DNA of 64,000 nt, taken from assembly GCF_963576675.1 (NCBI RefSeq), contig NC_088913.1:81405001-81469000 (forward strand), read 5' to 3'. The translations under genes were made by a program, and so were the position numbers. Under the pieces are notes generated by a model. That model saw only the letters and a list, made by a program, of their open reading frames with translations. It was not told the DNA's origin and made no database searches. The first letter of the stretch is position 1; each line of letters opens with the position of its first letter. Positions 1 to 11,700 of the stretch are shown piece after piece. Origin of the DNA: Euphorbia lathyris. Its lineage: Eukaryota > Streptophyta > Magnoliopsida > Malpighiales > Euphorbiaceae.

Positions 1-3000
1 TTAGCTAATTGATATGGATTGTATTTTTTATTTTTATGCATTTTAGTACAAATAGATATAAAGTTTCACACGATAGTTGTTCATTGAAGTTTGAGATATA
101 TTAAATAAAATATTAAAGAGATATTGGAATATTATACTTACAATGAAGTTTATTTCAATATAAATTATGTTATAATAATATTATTATTATTATTATTATC
201 AAGAAGTTATTTTTTCCCATTTTTCAAGACAATGAGATTGTAAGCATCTAATACGCTTGATAAAATGTTTATTCTTGAAGAATGTGGATTATGCTAGATA
301 CGAATTCAAAATCAAGGTAAATAAAAATAAATTTTAATGCTCAAAATTCTAAAAATGTACATTAATTATGGATATTGAGATAATTGCTTTTGCAACATTG
401 GCTTATATAATTTTTAACTATTATATTATGGTTCATATAAAATTGTTAGTATTTCAAGAGTTTTTAACATATGAAAATGAAATATGATCATAGGACAAAT
501 TATTGAAAAATATTAATGAAGAAAATATTATTATTTGAATCTCTTCATGAAATTCTCAAATGTTGAGCATAATGATTCTAATTAATATAATTAATTTCAC
601 ATATTAATTATAAAATGTTTTTTTGTACTAAGTGGTTACAATTATGATTTAATTCTGTTTAACTAAAATTAATTTATGGACTTAATACTTCGTTAAGAAA
701 AAATAAAATGTTTAATTAATGGGCAAAAAATATTTTCCCTCTCCTCTTTATACGCTTATGTCTCGACATTCTCTATTATTTTCAAAAAAAAAAAAACCGA
801 GAGGAAGATGGTTCTCTCCTAATTATCTTTTTCGTCCCTTCATTTTTTTTTCAATTCTTTTGTTTGTTTTTCTTACTTACAAAATTCAAGAATATATAAT
901 TATTAGAAAATATTAATGAAGTCAAATAAGTGATATCTGCGAGTATGGCTGATATTCTATATAGTGAAAGAATGAAGAACAAATTGATCGAATGTCTTGA
1001 TGAGATATTACGAGATGAAAATAGGAGAAATCATCATCTTAAACTGATTCAATTAGATATATTGGGTTATTATAGCAGAATGAATAATTGAATTCGAATA
1101 CTTGGTGATCATGAAATTCTATCAACCAAAATAATTATCATCAAGATGAATTTGTGACTATTTCTTACGAATTTTATTTTTTTATATGTAACATATTGAA
1201 TTGATAAAGTTTCTTCATATGCAACATTAGAAAAGTATTGATTGTAATAGTTTATAGAATAATATATTGATGTTGCTTCCATTTTAACATAGATTGTAAT
1301 TCTTTTGTATCGTAGATATAATATTTGATTTTAATTGTAATTCAATTTTTGTTTAACCTATATTGTAATTCTTTTATATCGTAAATATAATATTTAATTT
1401 TAATTATAGTTTAATTCAATTTTTGGTTTTTATTATATTCTAATATATTTCTTAATTAATCTGCTATTTTATTATTATTGTTTCACAGAATATTTGGAAT
1501 ATGAAAATGTATTAAAATTCCTAAAAAGTACAAATCATTGAATTTTGTAAAAATAAATAAATCATTCATCTTTAGTTAAAATTTTATAAAAAAAAAAGTA
1601 GTTAATTATTTTTAAAATTAATTTAATTTGAATTATGATTAAAAAATATATATTAATTTTAAATATACATAATATAAATTTTTTTCATAACATGATATAA
1701 AATTATTTAAAAATAAAAATATTAATTTATTTATTTATCTAAATTATATAAAAGTTTAATACACCGTGCTATGTACGGTTTTTCTACTAGTTTTAATATA
1801 AATATTCGTCCCATCATAACATTAAGATGACAAGTTATATATAATTATCAAATTGTTATTGGCCTCAATGAATGGTATCAAGTGGGACTAATATGCACTT
1901 TATCATAAGATCTAATTAGATTCTATTAATTGGGACCCAAACATTTACTTCCCAACCGCCAAATTATAATCTTCTTTGATTTCATATTCAACTGTGTACC
2001 GGTCAGAAATGTTATCTTTTTATTTTTTAAATTTTACTTTTATATATTTGTTTAATGGATAAGTCACAAAATAATACATGTGACAGGTAGCATAAGAGTC
2101 TCGATTATGTGTATCAGTAGTGTTTATATAGATCTTAAATGATCATATGAATTTATCAATTATAACTAAATTTATTAGATTAAAGTGTTAAGATGATTAT
2201 ATTCCTCTCCTTAAAATTCTAATAATGACTAACCAAATTCATTTGGTTAATCACGGTCCATGTGAACATTAGTATTGATGAGATTGATAATGTTCTTATA
2301 AAATATACGTGTCTAAGAGAGGTGCCAAGTCTCGAGCAACAACTCAAAAGATTCCTGACCGGGCTCTATTCAAACTTATGGTTTGGGAGTTGCGGTCCGT
2401 AGAAGCTCATGGGCCATGAATGGCCCGTCCCGAGTTGTTTTCGACCCTCGGGATCGTGTATACACGGTCCCAATCACTTACGAGACATATATGCAGTCAC
2501 ATGGCCGTGGTCATATGGACCAATCGGGACCGTGTATAAGCGGTCCTGATTGGCTATGAGGTTGTGTATATGTGGTTCCGTAATCCTAATCTTAAGCTTG
2601 ATCCGCACTGATATACACGATTACATAAGCTTCTACTCTATGGGTAAATGATGATAGCGTATGAGCGGTCATGTGCCCTTGTGTGACCACATATACGATG
2701 TCCCACCCAAGCCAAAATTCAAACTTATCTTGAATTTAGGTGGTTTTAGGTGATTCTTTACCACAAAATGCCATTTTGTTCTCTGTCCTTTATTTTATTT
2801 CATAATCAATTAAAAAGTATATAAATGTTAAGTTAAACCTAGGTGAAGTAAGCCGCCGCATAACTTATTTTGAGAAAGAACACTTAGCGATGAAAAACAA
2901 GGAGTCACCGCCCCCTACACTAGAATTCGACTAACGAGTTCGAATTTGCAAATTCGATTCCAGTGATTGCAATCCTTGTTTGGTTATTATTCTGTGAGTG

Positions 3001-3250
3001 TCATCATAGAGGGGTTCACTCTTCAACTCCTAATCTCAGATTAAAGAAAACTTAACAACAAAACATCTCTCATTACGTTGTGAAAGGTGAATTAACTCTT
3101 TAACTCTATTCTATATGCATGCTCTGTGGGAGTCAGATGTTTCTATGTTTTATATTTTGTTTTCCTCCGGTAAAAAACGTTAGAAAATCCAAAAAGGGGA
3201 ATCGATCCTTTACAATCTTTTTAATTCCATTTTAAGGAGAAAAACTCTCT
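1..3250. other. AT-rich intergenic spacer
   Basis: Very AT-rich sequence with frequent stops in all frames and simple repeats such as the ATT run near 178-200. The few short open frames look accidental. No RNA gene or conserved coding signal is visible. The last third (about 2320-3230) is less AT-rich and is listed separately as an LTR-like remnant. Confidence 0.7.
2320..3230. repeat. LTR-like remnant with short palindromes
   Basis: This stretch is richer in GC than its surroundings and carries palindromic units built on GACCGTGTATACACGGTC (2451-2470, and a diverged copy at 2526-2546) with related CGGTCC words between them. That layout resembles the promoter-side repeats of LTRs elsewhere in the window. 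No partner LTR, primer-binding site or target duplication is visible, so the assignment is inference only. Confidence 0.3.
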
Positions 3251-3776
3251 TGCTGGTGCGATAAACTCACTCTATCGAGTCTGCTTATGAGGATAGTGGC
3301 TCTGCCCTCTTCTCACCTTTTATGTTCAGCCGTTCAGACGTCCGTCTAGTTGGAGTTCGTCGTGGCCCCACCTCTATCATCTCTGTTCTGCAGTTCAACT
3401 GTTTCTCTGGATGGTATTTATCATGGCTCCACCGTTCGTCTTCTTCATCATGACTCTTCCCCAGCCGTTCGTCTGCAGTTGCCGCTCCGACTTGCATTGA
3501 GATCTTGGAATCTCAGACGAACTATGGTGATGATCCGTGGCGTGGACTAAAGCTCGGACGACGAATATGACTGAGAATGACAACCCTTTTTTCTCTCACC
3601 TCTCCTTCTCAATTGGAAGATAACTCCAGATCACTGGCTCAATCAATTTATTTTAAAAATAATCCCTTCTGATATTTTGTGATTCTATAATTTCTTGTTT
3701 TTTGGTTTTGTTTTAGATCTAGGTTCATGGTTGATTTTATGTTTTTACAAATTAAAAACCCTAGCCGAGTCTGATC
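3251..3776. other. Possible 5' untranslated part of the LINE
   Basis: A moderately GC-rich, pyrimidine-rich stretch just upstream of the LINE ORF1 remnant. Short open frames on both strands overlap and match no family I recognise. The position fits a LINE 5' UTR, but the 5' end of the element cannot be located. Confidence 0.3.
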
Positions 3777-4790
3777 TTGCCGCCTCCGATCTCTGTCGCT
3801 CTAATGGTGAGTCTTCTGTCTGCCCCTCCTCCTCCGGAGGACTATGTTGGTATTGGTGTCCTATTCAATCCTAGTCTAAGATTCTTGGGCATTTCCAACT
3901 CCTCCATCGTTCAATCGACTGTTCCAATGCGTTCTTTTGCTTATATTCTTTCAAATTCTGTACAGACACCACCAACCTCTTCCGCTCAAGTGACTAATAT
4001 CGGCGGAATCAAATCCATTAGGATTTTGCAAGGTGCTTATGACTATCGTGTCTCTTTGTGTTCCCACTTTCTAATTGGAAGGATGATTCTCTCGAAGGGA
4101 GATGCCCCATAAAAGGTGTTGGATTTATAGAGAGTCTTGAATTGGATTTAGGGATTGATTGAACAATGGAGGCTAATCTCAATTGGTTGTGGATATTTCC
4201 ATATCATTTTGCATTCTCAAGAGACCAAGGAATTGGTTCTAAGCAAGGGTATTCTCAATGTAAGACCAAGTTCCTTTCGACTTCAGTCCTGAGTGCCGGA
4301 TTTTGATTCATTTGCGGAGAAATCTACTAAATGCTCGGGTATGGGTTCATCTCTACTCACTTCCTTGGGAATACTAGGATGTATAGATACTGTCAGATAT
4401 TGCCAAAGGTCCGGGGGGTCTTCTTCGAGTTGACAAAGCTGCCATTGAGGGTAAATTTGGCCACTATACTCGTATGTTACTTGATGTGGATTTAGCTGGG
4501 GATCTTCCTACCTAACTAGGAATTGTACAGGATGGTAAGAAATTTTGGATTGATGTTGTTTATGAGAGACTTCCTAGTTTTTGTAAAGTTTGTTCTTACA
4601 TAGGACACATAGCTTATGACTGCAAAAAGAATAGGAAACCTGCCTCTTTTGAATCATGCCTCCCTGCTAAGGACGCATACACTAGAGCTTGTGCGACTAA
4701 GCCACAGCCTAAGAAGCAACATGTTGTATTTCCAGTTCATGAAGTGCCGCCAGAATTGTTGCTGATACTGCTCCACCTATTATGCCTATG
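3777..4790 (+). pseudogene. LINE ORF1 remnant (DUF4283-like, CCHC knuckle)
   Basis: The first segment (3777-4112) is open for 111 codons and ends in the block LSKGDAP, typical of the DUF4283 region of plant LINE ORF1 proteins. After a stop the same protein continues in fragments. Near 4560-4635 it reads ERLPSFCKVC...GHIAYDC, a C-x2-C-x4-H-x4-C zinc knuckle of the kind that binds nucleic acid. At least four stops or frameshifts interrupt it. In living elements ORF1 coats the RNA. The family call rests on recognised motifs, not on a database search. Confidence 0.7.
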
Positions 4791-5224
4791 CTTGAGAAGG
4801 AATCTGTGGGGATATTATCTGGCATCCCTCAAGGTCATGTTTTGGATCATGTAACTGACATGTTTCCTCGCTCGGATTCATCGGGTACTGATAATTTATT
4901 TGTGGGAGCTGTTGTTGCCTCACTCCCGCTTTCCTGGGCTGATTAATCTGAAATGGATGAGGGAGAGTGGAAGACTGTGGTTCGGAATAGAAACAAGAAA
5001 TCAAAGGTCTCTTCGGATCTTCCAGAAATTTTGCAAACCTGTTCCAAGAGGGTCAGTAGGCCTCCTGCTTGTTTTACATAACTTTATTGTATTGAAACTA
5101 TAGGGTATCAATAACTCGGAAACCTAACGTTACCTTTTCCATTCATGTTCTTTGTATAAGCCTGATTTTCTTTGTCTTGCTGAGCCGTTAGTTGATTTGC
5201 TTACTATTCGTCAATCCTTTTGGG

Positions 5225-5720
5225 ATAGTATTGGGATGATTTTTGTTGCTGTTTGTGCTCCTTAGCTTCTTCAGTTTTGGTATTACTCAGTTTATGTGCT
5301 TCGTTTATGGTAGTGCTTGGGCAAATCCCCGCATTGACTTGTTTGATACCATCTTTTGCTTCCATAGTGCATCTCCGGGTCAGTGGCTCTTTTGGGTGAT
5401 TTCAATGCTCTGTTGGGGGCTCATGAAAATACCGGCCAACCGCATGCTCCTCGACATTGTAGGGAATTTCACACCTTTTTGGAATGGAATAACTGGTTGG
5501 ATATGCCTACTTCGGGACCCAGTTCTCTTGGTGTAATGGTCACCAAGGTGTGGCTTGGGTTGACAGTAGACTTGATAGGGCTATTGTATCTGAGCCTTTT
5601 GCTACCTTTTGGTCTTATAGTAGCACGGTGCTCCCCAGGCATCACTCGGATCACCATCCTTTACTCTTTTGTTTTACCAAAGGTAAATCTCGGGTTGCTC
5701 GGTTCCGGTTTTAGAAAATG
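5225..5720 (+). pseudogene. LINE apurinic-type endonuclease remnant
   Basis: Three hallmarks of the exonuclease-endonuclease-phosphatase fold appear in order: LLGDFNALLG (near 5386-5415), DSRLDRAIV (near 5560-5590) and the C-terminal SDHHPLL (near 5645-5665), which holds the catalytic Asp-His. They lie in different frames, so at least two frameshifts are present. In LINEs this domain nicks the target to prime reverse transcription. It is non-functional here. Confidence 0.75.
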
Positions 5721-5744
5721 TGGCTGACTCATCCTGGGCTTCGG

Positions 5745-6347
5745 TAGATGATCATTGACTACTGGTCTCTTGCGTATCGGTTGCTTACACCAATACAGTT
5801 TGGGTTTGTAAAACGGAAGAACATCCATTATTGTATTATTGTGGCTTCTAAAGGTATGAATATTCTTGACAAAAAATGTTTTGACGGTAATATATGGGTA
5901 TGAAAATTGACGTTCGGAAGGTCTTTGAGACGCTTGATTGGAATTTCTTACTTGAGGTTCTTCAGGCTTTTGGCTTTTCCCTTCAATTCTGATTGGATCC
6001 TTAATATTCTTTCTTCTGCTCAGATTTCTATTATAACCTCAGTGGGTCCCCAAGGCTATTTCTCCCGCTCTAGGGGAGTTCATTAGGGAAACCCTTTGTC
6101 CCCCATTTTATTTGGGATTGCTGAGGATTACCTTAGTAGGATACTTTCATCTTTACTGTCAGTGGGAAGTCTTATTCCTATGACTTATTCTCGTTCTTCT
6201 CAGTTCCCTACTCACTTGCTTTATGCTGATGATGTCCTAGTATTCTGTAGAGCTTCTTATTCTAATGCCCGGACCCTGCATCCCGTGATATCAACCTTGA
6301 ACCAACAAATGTTGCCTCTGTCTCTGATTCTTTATAAAACAGAATAA
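5745..6347 (+). pseudogene. LINE reverse transcriptase fragment
   Basis: The upstream part is scrambled but includes the motif GNPLSPILF; the final segment (6096-6347) contains LLYADDVLVFCRA with the catalytic YADD at 6222-6233. The sequence ends shortly after this palm motif, so thumb and C-terminal domains are absent. Multiple stops upstream mean no RT could be made. Confidence 0.8.
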
Positions 6348-6479
6348 AACCCATAAAATAGTTACTCGATCCTAGACCGGCACTTTAAGACCCAAAATTC
6401 ACTAGGTAGTTGTTCAAATTGAAACCCCCACATGTTATAGTAATGTGGTAAAAAAAGAATGGAGAGATGTTATGCCACA

Positions 6480-7944
6480 TTAGTACAATGCGTTAATCAC
6501 TAATGGTATATGGGAATTAGTACCGAGCTCGAATTCCACAAAGATAGTTGGTTTTCGATGGGTAATTCGAATCAAATTGAACCCGAATGGTTCTGTTGAT
6601 CGCTTCAATTAGTTTCAAAGGGGTATCATTGACACTCCAGACTTTAGTTCGAAAAACATCCAGTCCTGCCAGCAACCCGACTATAATTCATGTTATTCTA
6701 TCTTTGTCTCTCTCATGTGGTTGGAATATTAAGCAAATTGATGTGTCAAATGCATTTCTTCACGGATCCATTGATGAAGAAATTTATATTGAGCAACCCC
6801 TTAGTTTTATTCATCTACAGTTTCCAACACATTTGTGCAAATTAAAGAAGAGTTCGTATGGGCTTAAAGAAGCTCCAAGGATGTGGCATAAATGCTTAAT
6901 TGATGTTTTAATTGATCTCAGTTTTCAATGTTCTAAGGTTGATTCGTCACTTTATTTTCTTCATAATTTGGGTGTTCAATTGTTCTGCTTATTATATGTC
7001 AATGGCACTTTAATAACCGGTTCTGACTCAGAAGCTATTTAGAAACTAATTTCTCAACTCAGTCCATATTTGCAATACGGGATCTGGGCAAAATGAGTTA
7101 TTTTCTTGGTTTTGAGGCAACTTGGACAATGACCATCTAAATCAGAAAAAATGCATCAAGGATCTTCTCACACGTGCACAAATGAAGGGTGTGAAGGTTA
7201 TCTCCACCCCGATATGTACTATAGATAAACTAACACTTGAGCAAGGAAAACCATTTTGATGATCCCCACTTATACCGTAGTTTTTTCGGAGGGTTACAAT
7301 ATGCTACCACTACACATCCAGATGTCAGCTTTGCAGTCAATAGAGTGAGCCGATACATGTAATGTCCTTATATCGATCATTGGAAGGTAGTAAAACAGAT
7401 TTTGAGATATCTATATTCCACACCAACTCAAGAGTTATTGTTTCTTAGGGGATTTTTCACTAGAAATTACATGCTTCATTGATGTCGGTTCAGACGGGCA
7501 CCTAGATGATAGAAAATCCACATGGGCTTTGCAGTCTATCTCGATCCAAATATTTTCTCTTGGTGCACTAGAAAACAACAGACAGTTTCTCGATCATCAA
7601 CCGAGGCCGAGTATCAGGCTCCAACATGTTCAGCAACAAAAGTGATGTGGTTAACAACCTTGTTGGGAGAAATTGGCTAATCTCCTTCAGCATCTCTGAT
7701 TATGTGGTGTGACAATTTAGGGCAACTTATCTTACCGCTAATCCGATTTTTCATGACCAGTCAAAGTATTTGAAGATTGATTTTTACTTTGTCAGAGACA
7801 AAATAATAAAGAAAGAACTTCGTGTCTCTTACATTTCCACACTTGATCAAACATAAGTTATCTTTACTAAAGCACTGACCAATGCTCGGTTTCTTGTCAT
7901 CAGAAGCAAGTTGAAGGTTTATCCACCATCAACTTGAGTGGGGG
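6480..7944 (+). pseudogene. Ty1/copia pol remnant (RT and RNase H)
   Basis: The open segment 6587-7042 carries copia RT blocks WNIKQIDVSNAFLHG and SSYGLKEAPRMW. The catalytic YVDD has become YVNG (6995-7006), so both key aspartates are lost. Broken RNase H follows to about 7890, with SSTEAEYQA and MWCDN still readable. Stops and frameshifts are frequent. The end has the usual copia arrangement of a C-terminal RNase H followed by a purine tract. Gag, protease and integrase are absent. Confidence 0.85.
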
Positions 7945-8200
7945 TGATAATAGTGACTCGGTCAGCACTATTTCTGTTGGTACAGAAACTGAATTGAAGT
8001 TGTCAACAATCTGGTACTAGTATCTCAATTAGTTAGCTACAAATGTGTATTTCAAATTAGAACATATTTCCTTTTATTTAAATTCAAATCTATTATAATC
8101 CATAAATGTAAATCCATATATATAATTATAGATAAATCAAACTTAGTTGAGACTTATTCCCTTCATATGAAACTTTATTTTTTTTTTATTTTTCTGCAAA
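7945..8200 (+). repeat. Probable 3' LTR start of the copia remnant
   Basis: Directly after the purine run GAGTGGGGG the sequence starts TGATAATAGTGACTCGG, matching the polypurine-tract/LTR junction expected at the 3' end of a copia element. The downstream end of the LTR is not identifiable and no second LTR is present. Confidence 0.45.
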
Positions 8201-8719
8201 ACACCCTAAAATATCAATTGAGCATCCATACATCATCAAAGAACACACTAAGCACTCCATGTTAGTAAATCATAGATCCGATAACATGATGTATAAGGAA
8301 AATCACTCTTGACTCTTGCTTGATAAGAATAAAAGTTATTTTTTATATATATACTTTATCCTTTATCCTATCCTTGTAAGAATGAATATAGTTTCATTGC
8401 AAACTTTGACCTTCTACATATATATAAACAAAAACAAAAACTCTTTAATTGAGTATTCAAATTTTTAATTTTTTATGAACACACTCTCTTCAAAATAAAA
8501 AAATCCAACAAAGTAAAAGAAAAGAAAACATCATTGATTTATATAATTTGCATATATGCTACCTTAACTTGAGCCAAATCCCCTCATTTTATGAATATTA
8601 CACTACATACATGTAAAATTCACTTGAAAATAAAAATCAATGAGGGGACTTGGGAAATGTATATATAATGATGTACAATAAAATCAAAATTGATTTTTTG
8701 TTTTCTATAATTATAATGG
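8201..8719. other. 3' flank of the JOX-like gene
   Basis: AT-rich sequence between the copia remnant and the stop codon of the minus-strand dioxygenase gene. It should hold the 3' UTR and polyadenylation site, but no signal stands out from the AT background. No other gene is visible. Confidence 0.5.
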
Positions 8720-11700
8720 TCATTGGCATCTAGGGGATTTAAGAGATTCAACTTGAGATTTGCCTTTAGGACCCTTTAATCTAATGAAAAGTCTATATTG
8801 ATCAAATGTCATTGGTGGATATAGTGATGGTCTTTCATCTGTAACTAGCTCCTTCAATGGTTCTATTGGTATATCACTCTTTGGGTTATAGAAAAATGCT
8901 AGTGACACTCTTTCTTCTGCTGAATTTACAATCACTCTATGCTCCACACTCTTGTATATTGCATTGCTTAGTACCTAAATATCACAAACATATATGAGAA
9001 TCAATTAGCAACATTTCATCAAAGTTTAAGCAATTACATATTGTAGTATTTATATTACACGTACGTATGTATGTAGAATAATGCCCCTTACTTGAAACGT
9101 ATGAGACTCTTTTGCATCATGTGTTAAAACAAATGCTATTTATGTCAAATAATCAATAATAAATTGATGCAGAACTTTAAGTAGATATGTAAGATGGAAG
9201 CGTAATATTTTATTATTTCTAACACTCTTAGTTACATAACGTTAAGGGTTGTTGGTTTAAATTTTTAGGTCAAATAGTTGTTTAACATGGTACGATAACA
9301 TATTAAATGTGATAGAGGATTCAAATGATTCTGGCAACTATTTGTTAATAAAATTCAACATATGGTAAGATGAATCTTTGTTGTACATGTTTCAAGTTCA
9401 GAAGACATTCACATGTGAAAGTGTATCAAAGATAATAATAATATAAGCTATTCTAGAACCTTATCTATGAACTTAAACTTTTAGGTCAAATAGTTCCTTG
9501 ATGAGATATTCAATCGGCAAGGAACCAATTGACCCAAAAGTTTAATATGATAGTTAATAGCTAAAAAGGATTTTTATTATAATATCTGACATACTTACCC
9601 ATCTTTCTATATGTTGAATTTTTTTTTTTAATAAATGAAAGCTGTCAGGATTTCAACTCTTGACTACTTGATCTAAAAGACTATGATACATTGACAAGGA
9701 ACCAATTGAACCAAAAGATAAAGCTCGTAGTTAAAAATCAATATATAATCTCTAAAGCACCTCGCATACAAATATCCTTTAAACTTGAAGCGTGTACAAT
9801 ATAGACACATCTGGAAATTCCTTTTTCATGATTCGAATGCTCAAACATTTAATTTAAGAGGATATGATATCTTTTATATTAATTTCTAATAAGATAATTA
9901 AGCTAACCAAGATTAGTATAAAAATCACTTAATTAGGAATGGCAATGAAATTGCTAACCTAGAAAACTATACTAGTTTAAGGACAAGCTAGTTAATCACA
10001 TGGTAAATACAAATTAAGACTAGGTTATGCTAATTAAAGGCTATTTTTTGTTTTTTTTCCTTTAAAAAAAAAAGAGAGAGGACAAGTCAAAAAAGATGAC
10101 TCATAGCCATCATATCAACTATATAATATGTGTCATGCACTAAATAATGTCATGATTTGGTTGTCAATATTGAAGAGTTCTCTTTCCTTTTTTTATATAA
10201 CACATGTTAAAAATGTGTGCATTCATCCCTTTAAAAATTAGGTCTCTTTTTCAAGTCATTATTGAAGATATGGCAAAAAGGAGGATGAATTAATGCTTTT
10301 TTTATCACTAGACATTAAAAGTGATTCCTTAGTGACCACTTGGACTAGGTAGCTTCTAAATAAATAAACATTCTATAAATGTGCAAATTCTAAATTTTCC
10401 ATATATAGAAATAATTTTTTCATGTTTATCTAATTTAATTGCATTTTCTTTTCAATATATTTAAACTTAATTTACTATTATTTTTATTTAAAAATAATTG
10501 TCATCAAATATTGTAACCAAAATAATATTATTTCACTACAGAAAAAAACAGGAATTAATGACCAATTTTAATGACTAAAAGTAAATGTCTTTAATTAATA
10601 ACCAAAATTGGTCACTAACAATTTATAAGTCATTAATTTTTTAAGAAACTGCATTTAAAAGTATATATGTCTTTAATTAATAATCAATTTTTTTTATCGA
10701 ATTAATAACCAAAATTGGTCAATAACAACTTATGAGTCATTAATTTTTTAAAAAACTGCGTTTAGGGACCGAATTGCTTAAAAATATATCTATCTTTAAT
10801 TAATAACCAAATTTTTTTTGATCGAATTAATAATCAAAATTGGTCACTAACAACTTATGAGTCATTAATATTTTAAGAAATTGCGTTTAGGGACCGAATT
10901 ACGACTGAATTTCCAGTCTAGTCTCTAACTACTGATTTTCTTATAGGTGGAAAGAAAATTAAAAGTTATATTCTATTATTTAATTTTATCATCTTATCCA
11001 GATGGACTCTTAAAAAAGTGTATAGTTCTTCCAATAACTATTTATCCAATAGATAAAATTTAATCTTGGAATCTTAATAATTTGCTTTATTTGTTAGTGT
11101 GGACCATATAATTATCCTTTGCCCTTTGCCCTTTTCTTTTTTCATGAATCTTTATACTAGGGGGCTTCATTTCATGATTTTCATAATTGAAATTCATTGA
11201 TTTTCTATATAATAATATAACCTATCAGACTTATTTATCAACTTAAATTAAACTTTTAGGTTCAAAATTTCTTATATCAAATCATTGAGAGTCTAAATCT
11301 TAATAATTTTATTTATTAATAGAATTTCAATATATAATAAGATAAATTTATATTATATGTAATGAAAAATTAGTATATAGATGGATTGGGGCGCATTCAC
11401 ACATACGGCTCGAGTACGAGATGTGTGCATACACTACGGCTCCAATACGATATTAGGTCAAATGGTTCCTTGACAATTAACACTCTAAAATAAATGAAAA
11501 TCAATACGAGATTACAATCTTAAGGAACTTCAGACTTGTAACCACTCAACTCGATTTTAATTGAAAATGATTCATTTATAGAGTATCTGATGAGTTTCGT
11601 ACCAATTATTATTGGTATTATTATTATTATTTAAAAAAAAATTGAATGTTGACTAATTTTTTTTGGACCCCTCCATGTAGATTGAATCAAATTTGAACCA

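Larger units (their letters stand above)
3777..6350 (+). mobile_element. Degenerate LINE (non-LTR) retrotransposon
   Basis: Reading across frames gives the plant LINE order: ORF1 nucleic-acid-binding domain with zinc knuckle, then endonuclease, then reverse transcriptase. Numerous stops and frameshifts break all of them. The RT stops soon after its YADD box, so the 3' part (thumb, RNase H, tail) is missing. The element is 3'-truncated and dead, and lies head to tail with a copia remnant that starts near 6480. Confidence 0.85.

Noticed and set aside
719..916. 65-codon open frame in AT-rich DNA
   Set aside because: Lys- and Phe-rich translation of A and T runs, no homology pattern, no context for a gene.
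945..1091. Small frame of 48 codons, MADILYSERMKNKLIECLDE..., less AT-rich than its flanks
   Set aside because: Looks slightly gene-like but matches no family I know and is too short to support; may be an exon relic.
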